Source: Aotearoamyces nothofagi (taxonomy: Eukaryota > Ascomycota > Leotiomycetes > Leotiales > Tympanidaceae). From it: a stretch of 64,000 nucleotides of DNA. Under the pieces are notes generated by a model. It did no database searches. It was not told the DNA's origin and was given only the letters and a program-made list of their open reading frames with translations. A program made the translations under genes and the position numbers. Shown here piece by piece: positions 34,269 through 46,558 of this stretch (its first letter is position 1; every line of letters begins with the position of its first letter). The stretch lies in assembly GCA_015345905.1 (NCBI GenBank), contig JADDTR010000018.1, positions 248,361 through 312,360 of the forward strand. Direction: 5' to 3'.

Positions 34269-36972
34269 ATGGACATGGATAAGAGCGACGCAATTGCAGT
34301 GCCGGACGACCACATCAAAAGCGACGTGCTCCCCACAACCCTCCCCTCAACACCTCCGCACTCTCACGACCATGACCGCCACTCGACCTCGCCGCCGGCT
34401 CCCTCTATCGCAGAGTTTGCCCTCGCAGAGCCACCAGAGCTACCCGAGCTGCCTGTAGCCACGCCTGCCGTAGCTGTCACGACCGCGATGTCGCCGGCGG
34501 TCGAGCCTCAGCAGTCCGCCGTCCGCGAAGAGCCCACGCCTGTCACGCAGGAGCAGGCGGCGGAAATCCAGGCCGAAAAACACGAATTAGACCTGAGCGC
34601 AGATCCGGAACTTGCGACCGGGCTGAGCGCGCCTGCAGGCAACGAAGACATCCAACGAGCCTCGCCCGACGCGACGCTGGACGCCGACGCTGACGCTGAC
34701 GCCGACGCCGTACTCGAGCCGTGTGGGGAGCCGAGTGAGGCGCCAAGTGAGGTGCCGAGTGAGGTGCTGCCGTCCTCACTCTCACTTGATGACCATCCCC
34801 TTCATCCTGCCAGCGTCTCGAACCTCGATCTGAACCTCGACCTGACCCTCGCGTCCCAAGCCGAACACCTGTCCACGCCTTCGCCGTCAGTAGAGCCCGT
34901 AGAACCCGAACAGACAGATATCAACATGACGGACGCGCCGCCGTCTCCCGCAAAGGTTGCTCGTGTCAGGGAAGAAGATGCTGAGGGTGCGCCGCTCGCC
35001 AAGCGTCCAAAGACGGAGGGTGGTGATGCTGTGCCCGAGTTCGCTGTGCCCGAGTTTGCTGTGCCAGAGGCTGCTCCATTTACAAACGGCAATGGCGAGC
35101 CTAAGAACGAGTCAAGTCCAGAAGATGACGTGCCACCTACTCCTTATCAGACCAAGGAATTGCTAAAGGCAATGCGGCACGTCAAGAGCACCAAGCACGG
35201 CGCGAACTTTAAGCTCCCAGTCGCAAGTCTGTGGCCTACTCTTGCCGACGCCTATGCCGCCAGAGTTCCGAGCCCGATTGATCTAGGGTTTATTGAGCAG
35301 ACACTCAAGGACGGATACCCGACGCTGTCGGCATTCAAGCGCGATGTTCGCCAGATCTACGAGAACACGATGCTCTTCAATGGGCCTGATCATGAAGTTA
35401 CTCGGGCTGCAATTGCAGTGAGAGACTCTCTGCTGAGCAAAATTCCTGGCCCTGAACCAGTCAAGGTCGAGAAGAAGCCGCGGAAATCCACCCAAATTGT
35501 AGAGGCTACTTCTAGAGCTCCTACTGCGAGGAGGCAGTCTAGAGGCGCGCATGGCCGACTAGGTGGTTCGCCTGCGAATGCTACTGCTGCCCAGACCTTT
35601 GCCTTGGACCCTTCGGGTACGCCTCTAATTCGTCGCGACTCAACCAAGGGTGATGGTGGTCGACCTAAGCGTGAAATCCATCCTCCAAGATCCAAGGACC
35701 TAGTCTATAGCGCCCGACCGAAGAAGAAGAAGTTTGCCACCGAGCTAAAGTTTTGCGAAGAGGTCCTGAACGAGCTCAAGAAGCCTAAATATGCGTCCTT
35801 CTCACGTCCATTCATGGTTCCGGTAGATCCCGTTGCCCTCGGCATTCCCGATTATTTCAAGGTCATCAAGAATCCTATGGATCTCTCTGTTATTACGACT
35901 CGTCTGCAGTCAGGACAGTACGAGAATGCCAAGGACTTTGAAGCCGACGTGAAACTGATTTTCAAGAATTGCTATAAATTTAATCCTCAGGGAAGTATTG
36001 TACATGTTATGGGAAAGCAGCTCGAAGAGCTTTTCGATAGCGAGTGGTCAAAGAAGAATCAATACGTTGCCGATCATACCGTTTCGAATGCCGCCAGTCC
36101 ATCCAGCACTGCCGGCTCGGATGAGGACGAGAGTGAAGAGGAGGAGCCGGAAGAGGAGCGGGTTGGCGGAGCAGCAGCAGTCCTGAACGCCCGCCTGGTC
36201 GAAGAGCAGCAGAAGCTCATTAATATTATGAGTGCCAAGAAGCCCGACCAAGTCTTGATTCAGATGCAGCAAGATATGATCGCAATCGTCAAGAAGCAAC
36301 TTGATTCCGAAGTTGCTAAACGTTCTAAGAAGTTTAAGTCAAAGGCTCCCAGGAAAGGCGCTGGAAAGAAGGATGGCAAACCAAAAAGGTCAGGTGGCTA
36401 TCGCCCAAAGCATATTGGCCAAGCCGAAAAGGAACAGATCTCAGTGGGCATTGGCCAGCTGGAGGGTAGAGCAATGGACCAGGCTATTGCTTTGCTCAAG
36501 ATTGATCTCCCAGGTCTTGATGTAAGTCTCATATGAACCCCTAATTCGTCACTGCCTAATCTAATCATTGCGATAGCTCGAGGCCGAGCCAGAACTTGAT
36601 ATCGACGTATTCAGCCTGCCTACCCTGAGCAAACTTCATGACCTCATTCTCAAGCACGTCCCTGGCATTGTTCCTTCTGTACCTGAGCCACGTATCACTG
36701 CACGATCCTCCAAACCGATGAAACCAAAGAAGAATAAGCCAATGAGCAAGACAGAGCAAGAGAGTAAGATTGAAAAGTTGAAGCAATTGGAGCAGCAGTT
36801 TCACCGCCAAGGTTCTGCATCCGACGATACGCATACTGGCCACGTCGTCGCTTGTGAGTGTACCCATATGGATATTAGCAACGGTCATGTTACTAACAAA
36901 TCTATAGCTGTTGAGCAAGACCAGGATGACTCTTCTGGAGACGAATCTCCTTCTGATTCCGAAGAAGATTAG
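34269..36972 (+). CDS. bdf1: BET-family double-bromodomain protein BDF1
   Basis: Bdf1 reads acetylated histone H4 and supports TFIID-dependent transcription. Exons 34269-36521, 36577-36853 and 36908-36972 (introns of 55 and 54 bp) give 864 residues. The N-terminus is Pro/Glu-rich and disordered, with Asp-Ala repeats (about 138-147) and a PSEV repeat. Bromodomain 1 covers about 290-395; bromodomain 2 covers about 490-600, with the PDYFKVIKNPMDLSVI block and an Asn in KFNPQGS at the acetyl-lysine position. An acidic Ser patch follows, then the NET domain (about 715-790, with LPTLSKLHDLILKHVPG), a Lys-rich segment and an acidic tail. BET order is therefore complete. An in-frame GTG at 34260 precedes the chosen ATG. 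In bromodomain 1 the usual ZA-loop motif is more divergent than in bromodomain 2. Confidence 0.94.
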
Positions 36973-38620
36973 ATTCCTAGCTTCACACCTTATTTCACAC
37001 CATTGATTTCAACCTCTCTATGGAATGGCTGTTAGAAGAATCCTAGCCATAATTGACCACACCACTTGAGATACAATACTTCCGAACTTCCGAATTTGAT
37101 TTTAGCACAAACCTGTACAATAACATTCCTCACCCTCTCGCCTTGTACATTACATACAAAAAGAAAACTACACCATTTACGACAGCTCGATTCGCCAGAG
37201 GTCAGCCTCTTCCGGGCTTTCCGGGCACGATTTGCTTAGCTCAATGCGTCTTGAATTTCAAGGCTCCGACTTGCTTTGCCTAGTGACGTCGAAGAAGATC
37301 AGTATCTCTGCGCGTCGCTTCGGACCTTTGATGAGATCGATACGAGATGACAGAGAAGAGACTTCAAGCGTTGACCTTTGCTCTGTGCTTTGGAGACGAT
37401 AATGGTGAGCAGAAGGTGTATCATAGGACATAAGGAAGCAGCGGGACAGAAAAAACAATAAGAAAATAAAGAATACTGCCCAAATCTCCTTCTGCTGTGT
37501 GATGTGAGTTGTGCTGATGCTGATGTATTCATTACCTCATACCTTGTCAGATGAGGCGCCATATATGTCACGTGATATACAACATATGGGGAGCTACCTC
37601 AGCTAGCTAGCTAGCCTTAGTGCATCCATCTATCCCCGCATGCAAAGGGGTTGTTCAACAAAGGCGCATCCATCCATCCATCATCTGCAGGACAAAAGAA
37701 AAATCCTTAGTAAGAACGTAGAGAAAACATGACGGTAAGCCGAGTCGCAGCTAAGTGTTCTAAATTCATCAGCTTCATATGCCTTCGAGTCTTCTTGCTC
37801 CTTCCTGCTCTCCTTACCAATTACAAACCTCTCGTTATTAAAACAGGAGGATTGTCGACATGCCCGTCTTCAGCTCCTCGTCATGACCTTGCCGGTTTAC
37901 GGTCTGCCGATAGAGCTGAGCTAGCTGCTGCGATCGAGGCGGCGTTGCGATATAGTGGCTGTTCATTATTAGGATCTCACTATGTGCAGGTGAGGGGTCT
38001 TGTCTGGTTCTGGTGGTGGCTCGTAATAACAAACAGTCGCAAATTGTTCATGGATTTATTATATGCTATCAAGTACATAACATGTTGGCCTGGGCGGAAT
38101 AGCTTGTACACTTCGAGTTAACGATTCTTGAGAACTGGTTGATTATAATTTAGATTTTGTTTATTCTGTATGAATAAGGCTTTTCTCTTTAAGCAATACA
38201 ATACAGTATCTTCTATAGTTAATAATAGAGCCGAAGTGGAGATTAAAATCATGAGGGCTCGAAATCGTGGCTTATATATCCTTATACTCGCCTGTCACTA
38301 TAAGTCTATACTATACCACTTAGTTGATATACTTGGTTTGTAAAAACATATATCGGCAAGTCATCGAGGACTTGTGGAGGCTACCAATGGACCCCCTGCT
38401 GCGATTAATCTTAAACCACTACAGATGATGCAAAAATGGTATATCACTAATGGGCCGAACTCGCGCAACATGACATAGAGCTGCAAGCGATCGCAGAGTG
38501 TATATATAGAGTAGTGTTTGATAATGATTCATTCGTACTGCCAAGACAAGAAAGAGAGCGATAAAGAAAAAGCAGATCCGCAACACCAACGTCTAAAAAT
38601 CAAATGTTCTAGCCCTTTAT
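36973..38620. other. Intergenic, one doubtful small gene
   Basis: 1.65 kb between bdf1 and the kinase gene (convergent). It has a (AGCT)n/(CATC)n microsatellite patch at 37594-37683 and AT-rich stretches at 38130-38350. A possible small gene at 37729-38121 is listed separately. Nothing else is convincing. Confidence 0.4.
37729..38121 (+). CDS. Doubtful small hypothetical protein
   Basis: An uninterrupted 130-codon frame begins ATGACGGTAAGC, where the ATG is followed closely by a consensus donor, so the first part may be intron. The most protein-like part is the stretch ADRAELAAAIEAALRYSGC (about residues 60-78), after which GTGAGG could be another donor. No signature domain was recognised. 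It may be a short spliced gene whose exact structure I cannot settle, or chance. No function is proposed. Confidence 0.25.
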   Translation: MTVSRVAAKCSKFISFICLRVFLLLPALLTNYKPLVIKTGGLSTCPSSAPRHDLAGLRSADRAELAAAIEAALRYSGCSLLGSHYVQVRGLVWFWWWLVITNSRKLFMDLLYAIKYITCWPGRNSLYTSS

Positions 38621-41224
38621 TTAGCTGAGCAGACCGCCTTGAACCAAGCCATCCCCGCCGCCCTGCTGCTGGACAGGAACCCTCTGCGTCACATTTACGC
38701 TCCCTAAATGGCCGATCCCATAATACTGCAGCTCGTGGATCAGGCTCATGTCGTACGCCTCGTGGTGTTCCTGCGCGTTGACGGCTCCGATGCGGATGTT
38801 GGAACGGCTGAGCCCGATTTCGGCTTCGTGGATCAGGCGTAACAGGAGCGTTGCGACGAGGGTGTGCGGTGATACTCGCATCTGGAACAATTTTGTGTTG
38901 TAGATTGGGGTGGCCTGCGGGGGGATAGTTGGCGGGGCGAGTGTGCGAATATAGCAGTTCACAACGATGATATCGCCTACTTGGTCAGGCAAGTCTTGGC
39001 CAGGCAAGTCTTGGGAATCCTGGCCAAGGTAAGTCTCCGACAAAGCCTTAGTCAATCCGGTGGCAGCAGGGGCAAAACCTGTGCGCGAACCATTAAGTGC
39101 TTCCGCTGCCACCTGAGCATTTGTGGCATCATGGCGGTCAAGGAGAGCTTCTGTAGCTGCCTCGCCACGCTGGAAATTGTGCCGCAGGTCTTCTGCTCCG
39201 TCGTTTCTAGACATTCCGCGGGTAGCCTGCTGTACTCTGGCCTCTCGCTCTCGTAAGAAATTGCGCGCCCTAGCCTTCCTCTCTCGAAGTCGACGTCGCT
39301 CCATGATTTTGGCCTTCACTTCAGGAAGCATGGCATTGGCCCAGTAGCCCGGTGGATGAGGAATCACCCATGAGTCAGGAAATGCAAGATCAGCAGGTCT
39401 AGGATTTGACCTAAAATGCTCAACATAACGCTGATACTCATTTCTCTGATCTAGAATGCTGATTCCATCAGAAGCAGTCCTTGCCGTTACAAAGCCCATG
39501 TGTGTTACATTAGCTAAGGCTTCTGCAGAGGGGCGGTTTCTGTAATCGATCATTAGACACTCAAGCACTAGTGTTTTGAGCGCGATGCTATATCTTCGGT
39601 TTTCTAGAGACCTTCCTCTCGTTTCGCCTTTATTAAGACGACCTGGCATGGTGGATTGGTAGGCGCCCTCCGATTCTGGGATCTTATACCTGCTCATCAT
39701 GAGACACCACATTATAGCTCCAATTCCGTATATGTTGGTGTGAGTACCATATAAGCGGTCCTGATCACGTAGTGGTTCGAGCCAAAGCTCTTTCTTCTCG
39801 AAATCTACGCAAGGGCGGCCTGCTTGTTCCTGAACAAATGGTCAGGAAGAATATATAGCAATGATACAAAATTCAACTCACAGGTGCCAGGAATGGTTTG
39901 GTGCCTCTACCGCTATGCGCATGCAGGTAATGGCTATCCTGAACCGTGCCATCCGTTAATAGTACGGCCAGACCAAGGTCTCCAATCTAAATACGAGTCC
40001 GAAATCAACTACTTTGATAAATAATAGGATATCAATGCTGACATACCTTGAGTGTGGGGGCCCGATTGTGCTCTCCACCATCTCGACCTGCCTGAAAGAC
40101 TGTTTATAAATTTTAGGAACGCGAATATTTAAGCTTTAGATAATAATGCCGACTCACTATTATCAGGTTTAAGGTCGAAATGGACCGTTGTCGGGCCATT
40201 CACTAACCGCAAATTTCCTTGGCTGTCACGCTGGGAGAGCTTCCAACGATCCCCCACGAGGCGCTCGTGGCCACGATCCATTACCAACACTCCTTTGGCA
40301 AGACATCGGAAAAAGGACCAGCATTGTAACTCACTCAAAGAATAACGACTGCAAGCGTTTCAATTAGCTGCGTGGGATATAAAGGAAACGTAGGGACGGA
40401 GGAGACATAACAAGATGAGTAAACCTACCCTACTAGGGCCTCTATAAGATCACTTAAACAGCCACCAGGACAATACTCCATGAATAATCTATTCACTTCC
40501 CTCTGCTCACTATCAATCTCCATAGTACCCTGTCCAACCTCTCGTATTACATGCCTGTATAGACGTGGGAAATGACTCGTTGGAACCTTGTTGAATAGTG
40601 ACATGATGTGACCCTAAGTATATCGCGTTATGGTTAGTCGCTTGCCCAGTGCAAGTACAACTTGGATCATTTTGTTTCGCTTCGGTTGGCTAATGGTGGA
40701 TTAAGGCTCACCTCCATTCTCATACTGGATCTGGATTGTTTAACAACAACATCGTGTATCCATTCATCCCATTCCCTACCCGGAAGACCTGGTTCGCCAA
40801 CATACTGCCACCTTCCTGCAATCCCGTAGCCACCTCTACCAAGCACCTGCACTCCCCGCCATCCTTCTCCAAATCCAGCTTTCCATCCAGCACTACTAGC
40901 CAACCAAGCCTTGTTAGCACGGTCCAATTCTTCCTCGCTCTTGTGCCTCGTCTCTGCTCTGATGTATGCACTACTGTTAATAGCAGTGCCGTTAGGGTAT
41001 CGATGCCCTGTCCCGGAAATTGGCATGTTCGCCAGCATACTGGCATTGGAAGTATTAATGGAATTGCTGACTGACTCAGCAATGTCAAGCATCTCGTGGT
41101 CCGCAGTCGTCATAATTGGAGCTGAGGATGCCTCCGCTGCTGCTGATTGGAGCCCAGCATTTGAGGATAGAGGGGAACTCCTGCTTGCTCGATTTCCATC
41201 CGAAGGCATTGGTATACTAGCCAT
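38621..41224 (-). CDS. Atypical protein kinase with C-terminal ubiquitin-like region
   Basis: Exons 40712-41224, 40429-40613, 40158-40348, 40047-40099, 39882-39986 and 38621-39829 give 2256 nt, 751 residues. A Ser-rich N-terminus leads to a kinase domain: Gly-loop LGRGGYGIAGRW (128-139), Lys162 in VVVKQ, catalytic loop HFDLKPDN (289-296, Phe instead of Arg after His), and DLG rather than DFG at 317-319. The activation segment is Gly/His-rich and followed by an APE-like LAPEQ. A long basic Arg/Glu helix covers about 520-550, then a Gln/Asp linker. Residues about 635-732 look like a ubiquitin fold: LFQMRVSPHTLVATLLLRLI, then LIHELQYYGIGHLGSVNV, which matches the L-x-x-YGI-x-x-G-S pattern of ubiquitin. 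ATG 41224 (MASIPMPSDG) is chosen over an upstream in-frame Met. The substrate and pathway are unknown. The ubiquitin-like call is inference. Confidence 0.7.
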
Positions 41225-42212
41225 TGCTCGAGCCTGAGATCGAATAGAAATAGAAATAAAATTTGATGTAAGGTATTTTAGAAGGATATAAAATAATAAT
41301 TCGAGGATCCTCAAATTTCACAGTGCGTACGCTCAGTCACAGGTGATAGGTTATGAAATAGGTAATGACGAAAGAAGCATAGAGAATGAGAGCATCTAGA
41401 TACATCATGCAATTTTCTCTTTGTTTCTTTAAGCTCCTCGTTCTCTTTGAAGTTATCGAGCTCCTTGTTGAGTTTTCTGCATGCGTGCCATTGCTGCATT
41501 GGGAATTTGGAGAATTGGAGATGAACAAAGAAAATGGCAATCAATGCAACTGCATTGGTACTGTAATATCAAAGTATCAACTTGGAAAGCAACTGATATC
41601 ACGAGAGCATTATATGAGGGGGAAAGTTACCTTACATAACAGCATATTTACAGTAATGGAAGAGCGATTGGGGTACGAAATGAGGTTCGAAAAGAATAAC
41701 TGAACAGTCCAAACGATAGGCCGTAATTGAATATTAGACTTTCAAAACAACTGGTAGGAGAGCTTACCCATGTTGCATAGTTCATTTAAAAAGATGCGTA
41801 AGTTGGTGGGATATCTCGACCGATGCTCAGAGAGCAGTTGAATTTTGGAGGTGAGAGCTACGCCGCTACTTATTATCCCCAATGATTGTGCGCCTAATAC
41901 CTAAGGTTTAGACCGTATATCAAAACAACATACAGTACGCCGGTAAGGCACGTGAGTAGAGCGCTATCATAGGCCTTAAGCGATATCCGTAGCCGCCTCA
42001 TCACCTCACAACTCCGTATGGCGTCGTATTTCATTTCCGTGTACAGGACGTACAGGACACACCTGATAGCCCTCTCAACTGGGCAGCCAGACGCTAATTT
42101 GAGATTGATTCCGCCCTTAAGACCTTAAAGTTTAAGCAGGACCTTAAAGTCTAAGACGGAAGAGACCATGCACGCAACGGAGCTCGGTAGCTGATCAGAT
42201 ACATTGAACACC
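41225..42212. other. Intergenic: divergent promoters of the kinase and a zinc-cluster gene
   Basis: 988 bp. Small frames on both strands at 41311-41703 include a hydrophobic patch but lack ATG starts with good context or any family. A duplicated phrase (AAGACCTTAAAGT) occurs near 42117-42150. No gene is claimed. Confidence 0.4.
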
Positions 42213-44445
42213 ATGCCCCGACAGGAGGCTGCCCTTCGCCGAAACGGCAAGCCACAGGCCTGTGAACCGTGCAGAAAGGGAAAGCTGAGATGTGATCATT
42301 CAATTCCGTTCTGTGGTAGATGTGTACGCCGCAAGATGACGTCTCTCTGCCAGTACCACCCAGCGCCAATGACGAAGGTACATAGAACTCCGGACTCCTG
42401 CCAATTGCCGAGTCCAGAAAGCGTAAAGCCCCCATTTGCCAGGAGTAAGGACAAATGCCGCAACGAACAACGACATTTTGCAAAAGCCCGCGCCGTCGAA
42501 AAAAGCAAACAACAATCAGGTCTTTTCAAACGCTCTGGAGCTTCCGCTGCCTATGGATCTACTAGCTTTTCTGCAGTATTTTCTGAGAATTGTGCTCGGT
42601 TTGGATCGGATGTGTTAGATCTATCTGATGACTTTGAGGAGACCCCGCCAGATAATGGGCCACGACAGAAGAATACGCATCTCTGTATTAAAACGTTGAG
42701 GATGTTTCCTAGCCGTCCGACGTGTGATCGTCTCCTCGAGACCTTTGCTGCGTTGCATAAAGTTTGTCTATCACCCCCAGTTATTCGGTACTGTATGGAA
42801 TCAATCTGGTCAACTTTTGGAACTTATTTGAATGAGCCGCGGGATTCAGAGAAATTAATGGATATCGTAAATCTTTTATACGACAACGATCGCAAACCTC
42901 TGCACTTCTCAGCAGAGGATGATCTAAAAGAACGACTAGACTGCTGTTCTGGGCCCAACCTCAAGTGGGAAATGCTTGGACTCGTTTTCACATTTTTGGG
43001 AAATGCTTTTATAACCCTGCAAGACTGGGATCCTCTATTCAAATCTCTCGATGAATGCGAGAACAACAGAGGGAAAGCAGCTTATAGGATGAAAAGATGT
43101 GCAGATGCATGTCTAAGACAATGCGAAGCTACAGATACCATGAATGAGCTTGTAGTATCCTTGATGCTCAACAATATGGTATTGGAAAGCGTCTGTGTTG
43201 GAGATGAGAGTACGTATTCCCCGATTTTGGCTGACTATACTTTGAACTATAAGTGACGATGGAATGCAGGTTATCAAGTGACAAGACGACATGGTGACAC
43301 CATAAGTGCACTTATGGCAGTCGGGCTTCACAGGCTACCTGAAACAGGTCAAGTTACTGTTGCATCAGAAAATCAAAGAAGGCTATTCGCTTATGCATAC
43401 TATCTTGATAAATGCCATAGTTCGTTTAATGGGAGGCCCCCTCTACTCAGCCGACATTACTGTACTCAAAGGATGCCGCTTGATATCAGCGATGACGAGC
43501 TCGGAGGCGGGCCAGAAGTTTTAGCAAAGGCTATATCGAAGCTAGATTCGGATGGGTGGAACACGAATGGTGATATACATGCAGTGACAAAACACAGAGC
43601 TGTCTGGCTCATGACTCCTATCCGGGAGGAGATCCTCGAGATATCACTAGGAACGAATGTCAACTTCTCAATAGAGCGGATAGAAGGCTTGCTGCACAGG
43701 TTAGATGATATAGTAGCAAAGTTGCCAGTACAGCTTCGCTGGGGACAAACTCAACTACCCAGACCAGCCGAAACACAAGGACGTCAGCTGTTCCTTCAGA
43801 CTACCATTCATCTCGAATACCTTCAGAACCGCTTCTTGCTTGAAAGACTTATATATAAACGATCTCAAGATAGTGGACAGCGATTGTTCGACGTCGCAAA
43901 GGAAATGATGGAGGTGGTGCTATCTCTATGGCTCAAGCGGGACTTACTAGTGATGTACAATGCATATTTTGATTGGATGGTATGTGCAATCCATTTCTTT
44001 ACCTGGCCGTTCAAAAGTGCTAAGTGCTATCCAGATTGTATGCTATGGGATTCCTTGTAGTGGTGTCCTATGCTTCGAGGCTTTGAGGCAGTCGAAGTTC
44101 CCAGCCGAGTGCACCATCGACTTCCCTCGCTCGCAAGTCATCCAGGATCTTACTATGTTTATTGGATTTCTGGATTGGGTTCGCCCAACAGATGGGAATT
44201 ACATGCTCTGTCGACGTCTGAAGAAGGTGGTTCAAAAGATGGTTGATCACATTTTAGCACCAACACCACCATTACCACAGCAACAAGAGAATGCCGCCCA
44301 AGTCGGTATTGATATGGGAATCGCATTGGATGATCACGGCATGCCATCATTGGATTTAATGTCAAGTCACTTAGATGAGATGGATTGCTTGGACTGGTTG
44401 AACACTGTCGATTGGACTCAAGGTACTTGGGTAGACTTTGAATGA
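42213..44445 (+). CDS. Zn(II)2Cys6 transcription factor (fungal-specific TF domain)
   Basis: Exons 42213-43209, 43270-43979 and 44035-44445 give 2118 nt, 705 residues. The zinc cluster is C17-x2-C20-x6-C27-x6-C34-x2-C37-x8-C46 in ACEPCRKGKLRC. A basic linker follows, and the middle (about 190-530) is the fungal-specific TF domain, with LFAYAYYLDKCHSSFNGRPPLLS (split by position) as the typical GRPPxLS block. The C-terminus is Gln/Asp-rich with an acidic, aromatic tail (DEMDCLDWLNTVDWTQG) that looks like an activation region. An upstream in-frame TTG at 42204 is not a start. No neighbouring gene cluster suggests a target. A pathway cannot be assigned; the domain call is secure. Confidence 0.9.
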
Positions 44446-45048
44446 ATGCCATGATGACAAATTTAGGCGAGAGGCGTTGGAAAGATAATGGGGATATACA
44501 TGATATACACGGTTTTCGAATCTCACGTTGTATTTGGGAAATCGATTTTGGCTCGTCCTACCTTGGCCACAGAGGTCCAAGCAATAGTTGAACCAGAACC
44601 TAGCACTAATCAACAGTGCAACTTTTAATACGTTCAAAATTCTAGCTGGCACTGTGGCACTGTGCCACTAACAAAATTGCCCATCACTTTCTGCTTTTTC
44701 TGAAACGATTCTATCCATCAAACGATAAAATAGAGCGAGCGCTATATCATAGCGTCTCAACTAAGGAGCTCAATTGTCAAAGAGCTGAAGCGCATAGTAG
44801 CATAAGCTACAGCATACCCCGGAGTCTTTGTAAGGTTTAGTAGGGAGGGAAGCAGCTAATGGTTTCGTGGCGTGCCTGCAGGCGATTATTCAGGATGTCA
44901 AGAGTCACATGACAAGACGTCTAGTCAGCATACTATCTTGCACGGCGACCTCAGCAGATATTACAAATAAAGGTCACAGCCCAATTGAAAAAAAAAAAAC
45001 ACTCCAGAGCGAGATTCTTCGCCATATACACGGAAAAAACCACACGCC
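44446..45048. other. Intergenic upstream of the Dabb-domain gene
   Basis: 603 bp, with a 12-nt poly-A tract near 44989-45000. No gene or recognised site. Confidence 0.4.
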
Positions 45049-45524
45049 ATGAGCCTTGTTCATATCGTGCTTATCGAATTCAAGCCGACTGTCGAACCCG
45101 ACGTCGTGCAAGACGTACGCATGCTCGCTGTTACCTGCCAGGGGCGGCTTGGGAGCACGAGGCTGACTGTTGCGGCTGGCAGGCTTGCAGGCGGATGCTG
45201 GGCCTGAGGGAGAAGTGCATCCATCCCGCGACGAGGGAGCCTTATATCGCGCACTCGGCTGGTGGGCGGGATAATAGCCCCGAGGGGCATCAGGTACGAG
45301 CCTCCCCCCCCCCCTGTTTCTACGTGTGTAGGTGCGAGGATCGTGGATTGATGGGCGTGCACGGGCAGGGCGGCCTCACGCACGGTTTCGTATTCCATTT
45401 CGAGAACGCTGAGCATCGTCGATATTACCTCGAGGAAGACCCGGTACATCTGGAATTTATTAAGAGCCTGGAGGGGATGGTTCAGAATGCAAGGGTGGTG
45501 GATTTTACGCCGGGCGCCTTTTAG
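45049..45524 (+). CDS. Stress-responsive A/B barrel (Dabb) domain protein
   Basis: Exons 45049-45114, 45183-45293 and 45369-45524 (introns of 68 and 75 bp, all phase 0) give 110 residues, the usual length of a single Dabb domain. It begins MSLVHIVLIEFKP, continues with the helix block DACRRMLGLREKCIHPATREPYI, then SAGGRDNSPEGHQ, and ends with FVFHFENAEHRRYYLEEDP and VVDFTPGAF. These are the classic Dabb strand-helix motifs. Dabb domains are dimeric ferredoxin-like folds found in stress proteins and some polyketide cyclases; the role here is unknown. A long antisense frame covers the same bases and is a shadow. The gene lies 201 bp from the convergent isa1 gene. Confidence 0.85.
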
Positions 45525-45725
45525 TTTCATAGGCATTGTCAGTGGAGAATGGATGGAGTATGCAGTATAATCTTGGTATAATATGTACATCTTGCACGAT
45601 GTCTCTAATGCTGCTGTCGTTGCACATGGCTATCCCAATGCCGAACGCCTTCCCAATGCATATCGCTGTGCGGTATGCCGAATAAAAGAAATTGGTTATC
45701 TATCGTCATTATGTCGCAAGGCCGT

Positions 45726-46558
45726 CTAGACCATGAAAGATTCTCCGCATCCGCATTGCTCCTCTGCGAGAGTGTTAGTTCTGTGGCAGATGAAGCTGGA
45801 AGGAAGTGATACTTACTGATGTTGGGATTGCGGAAAACGAAGCGCTGACTCAGCTTATCCTCAACCCAGTCCATCTCGCTCCCAATTATACTAAACAGTG
45901 CCTTGCTGTCTATCAAGACTCTAACGCCGTCCTGTTCGACTGTCTCATCAAACATCCCAGGCTTGTTCACGTATTCGAGATGGTATGCCAGTCCGCTGCA
46001 GCCTCGGTTCTTGACCCCGACCTTAATGAGCTTTGGCTCTGGCTGGTTAAGCATAGCTCGCAGCTGCGACACAGCTCGCGGCGTGAGATTCATTGCAGCC
46101 TTGCGTGGCCGTAGCTTTGGCCTAGGCTTGGCCTTCAGCTGTGTAGAGGTAGATGTGGATGTGGAGGTAGTCGAAGCTGCCGGCGCGACCGGCTTGGACC
46201 TCTGCGCCTCCCGTTCAGTCAGACTGACGCCAACTTGCTCGCCTGAAGGTGCGGCTGATACCTGTTGCTCTGGGAGCTTTGGTGGCCTTGTGTCGTATAC
46301 TTGCGGTATGCCCCCAGCGATGGATGTGTCTGGGATGCCCGAGTTGCGCGCAGATGGTGGTGGAGGGACGATTGAATACGGGTGGTATGTACTCGTTTGC
46401 ATCTTCCGCTTCGAAGACAGGTGCGTCGACTTCACTGTAGAGAAGAGCCGCAGCGCCCGCTGGCAAGGCTGCGTAGCTGGTGCTGCTGATGCTGAGGCAA
46501 ACCGGAAAAGAATGCATGACGATGATGTCAACGGTGCGGCAAATCTCTGTGCCGTCAT
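45726..46558 (-). CDS. isa1: Mitochondrial iron-sulfur assembly protein Isa1
   Basis: Isa1 acts with Isa2 and Iba57 late in mitochondrial assembly of [4Fe-4S] clusters. Exons 45817-46558 and 45726-45763 (53-bp intron) give 259 residues. The N-terminus (about 1-50) is Ser/Arg-rich and hydrophobic, fitting a mitochondrial targeting sequence. A long Pro/Ser/Thr linker follows. The A-type domain (about 155-259) carries the three expected cysteines: one in GVKNRGCSGLAY and two in the C-terminal EQCGCGESF. The small second exon is required to provide the CGCG motif, which supports the intron. All cluster-binding Cys are present. The adjacent antisense frames are shadows. Confidence 0.92.

Noticed and set aside
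41311-41703. Small frames with a hydrophobic stretch
   Set aside because: Starts are non-ATG or poorly placed and no spliced model gives a recognisable protein.
45060-45590. 176-codon minus-strand frame
   Set aside because: It lies antisense to the well-supported three-exon Dabb-domain gene.
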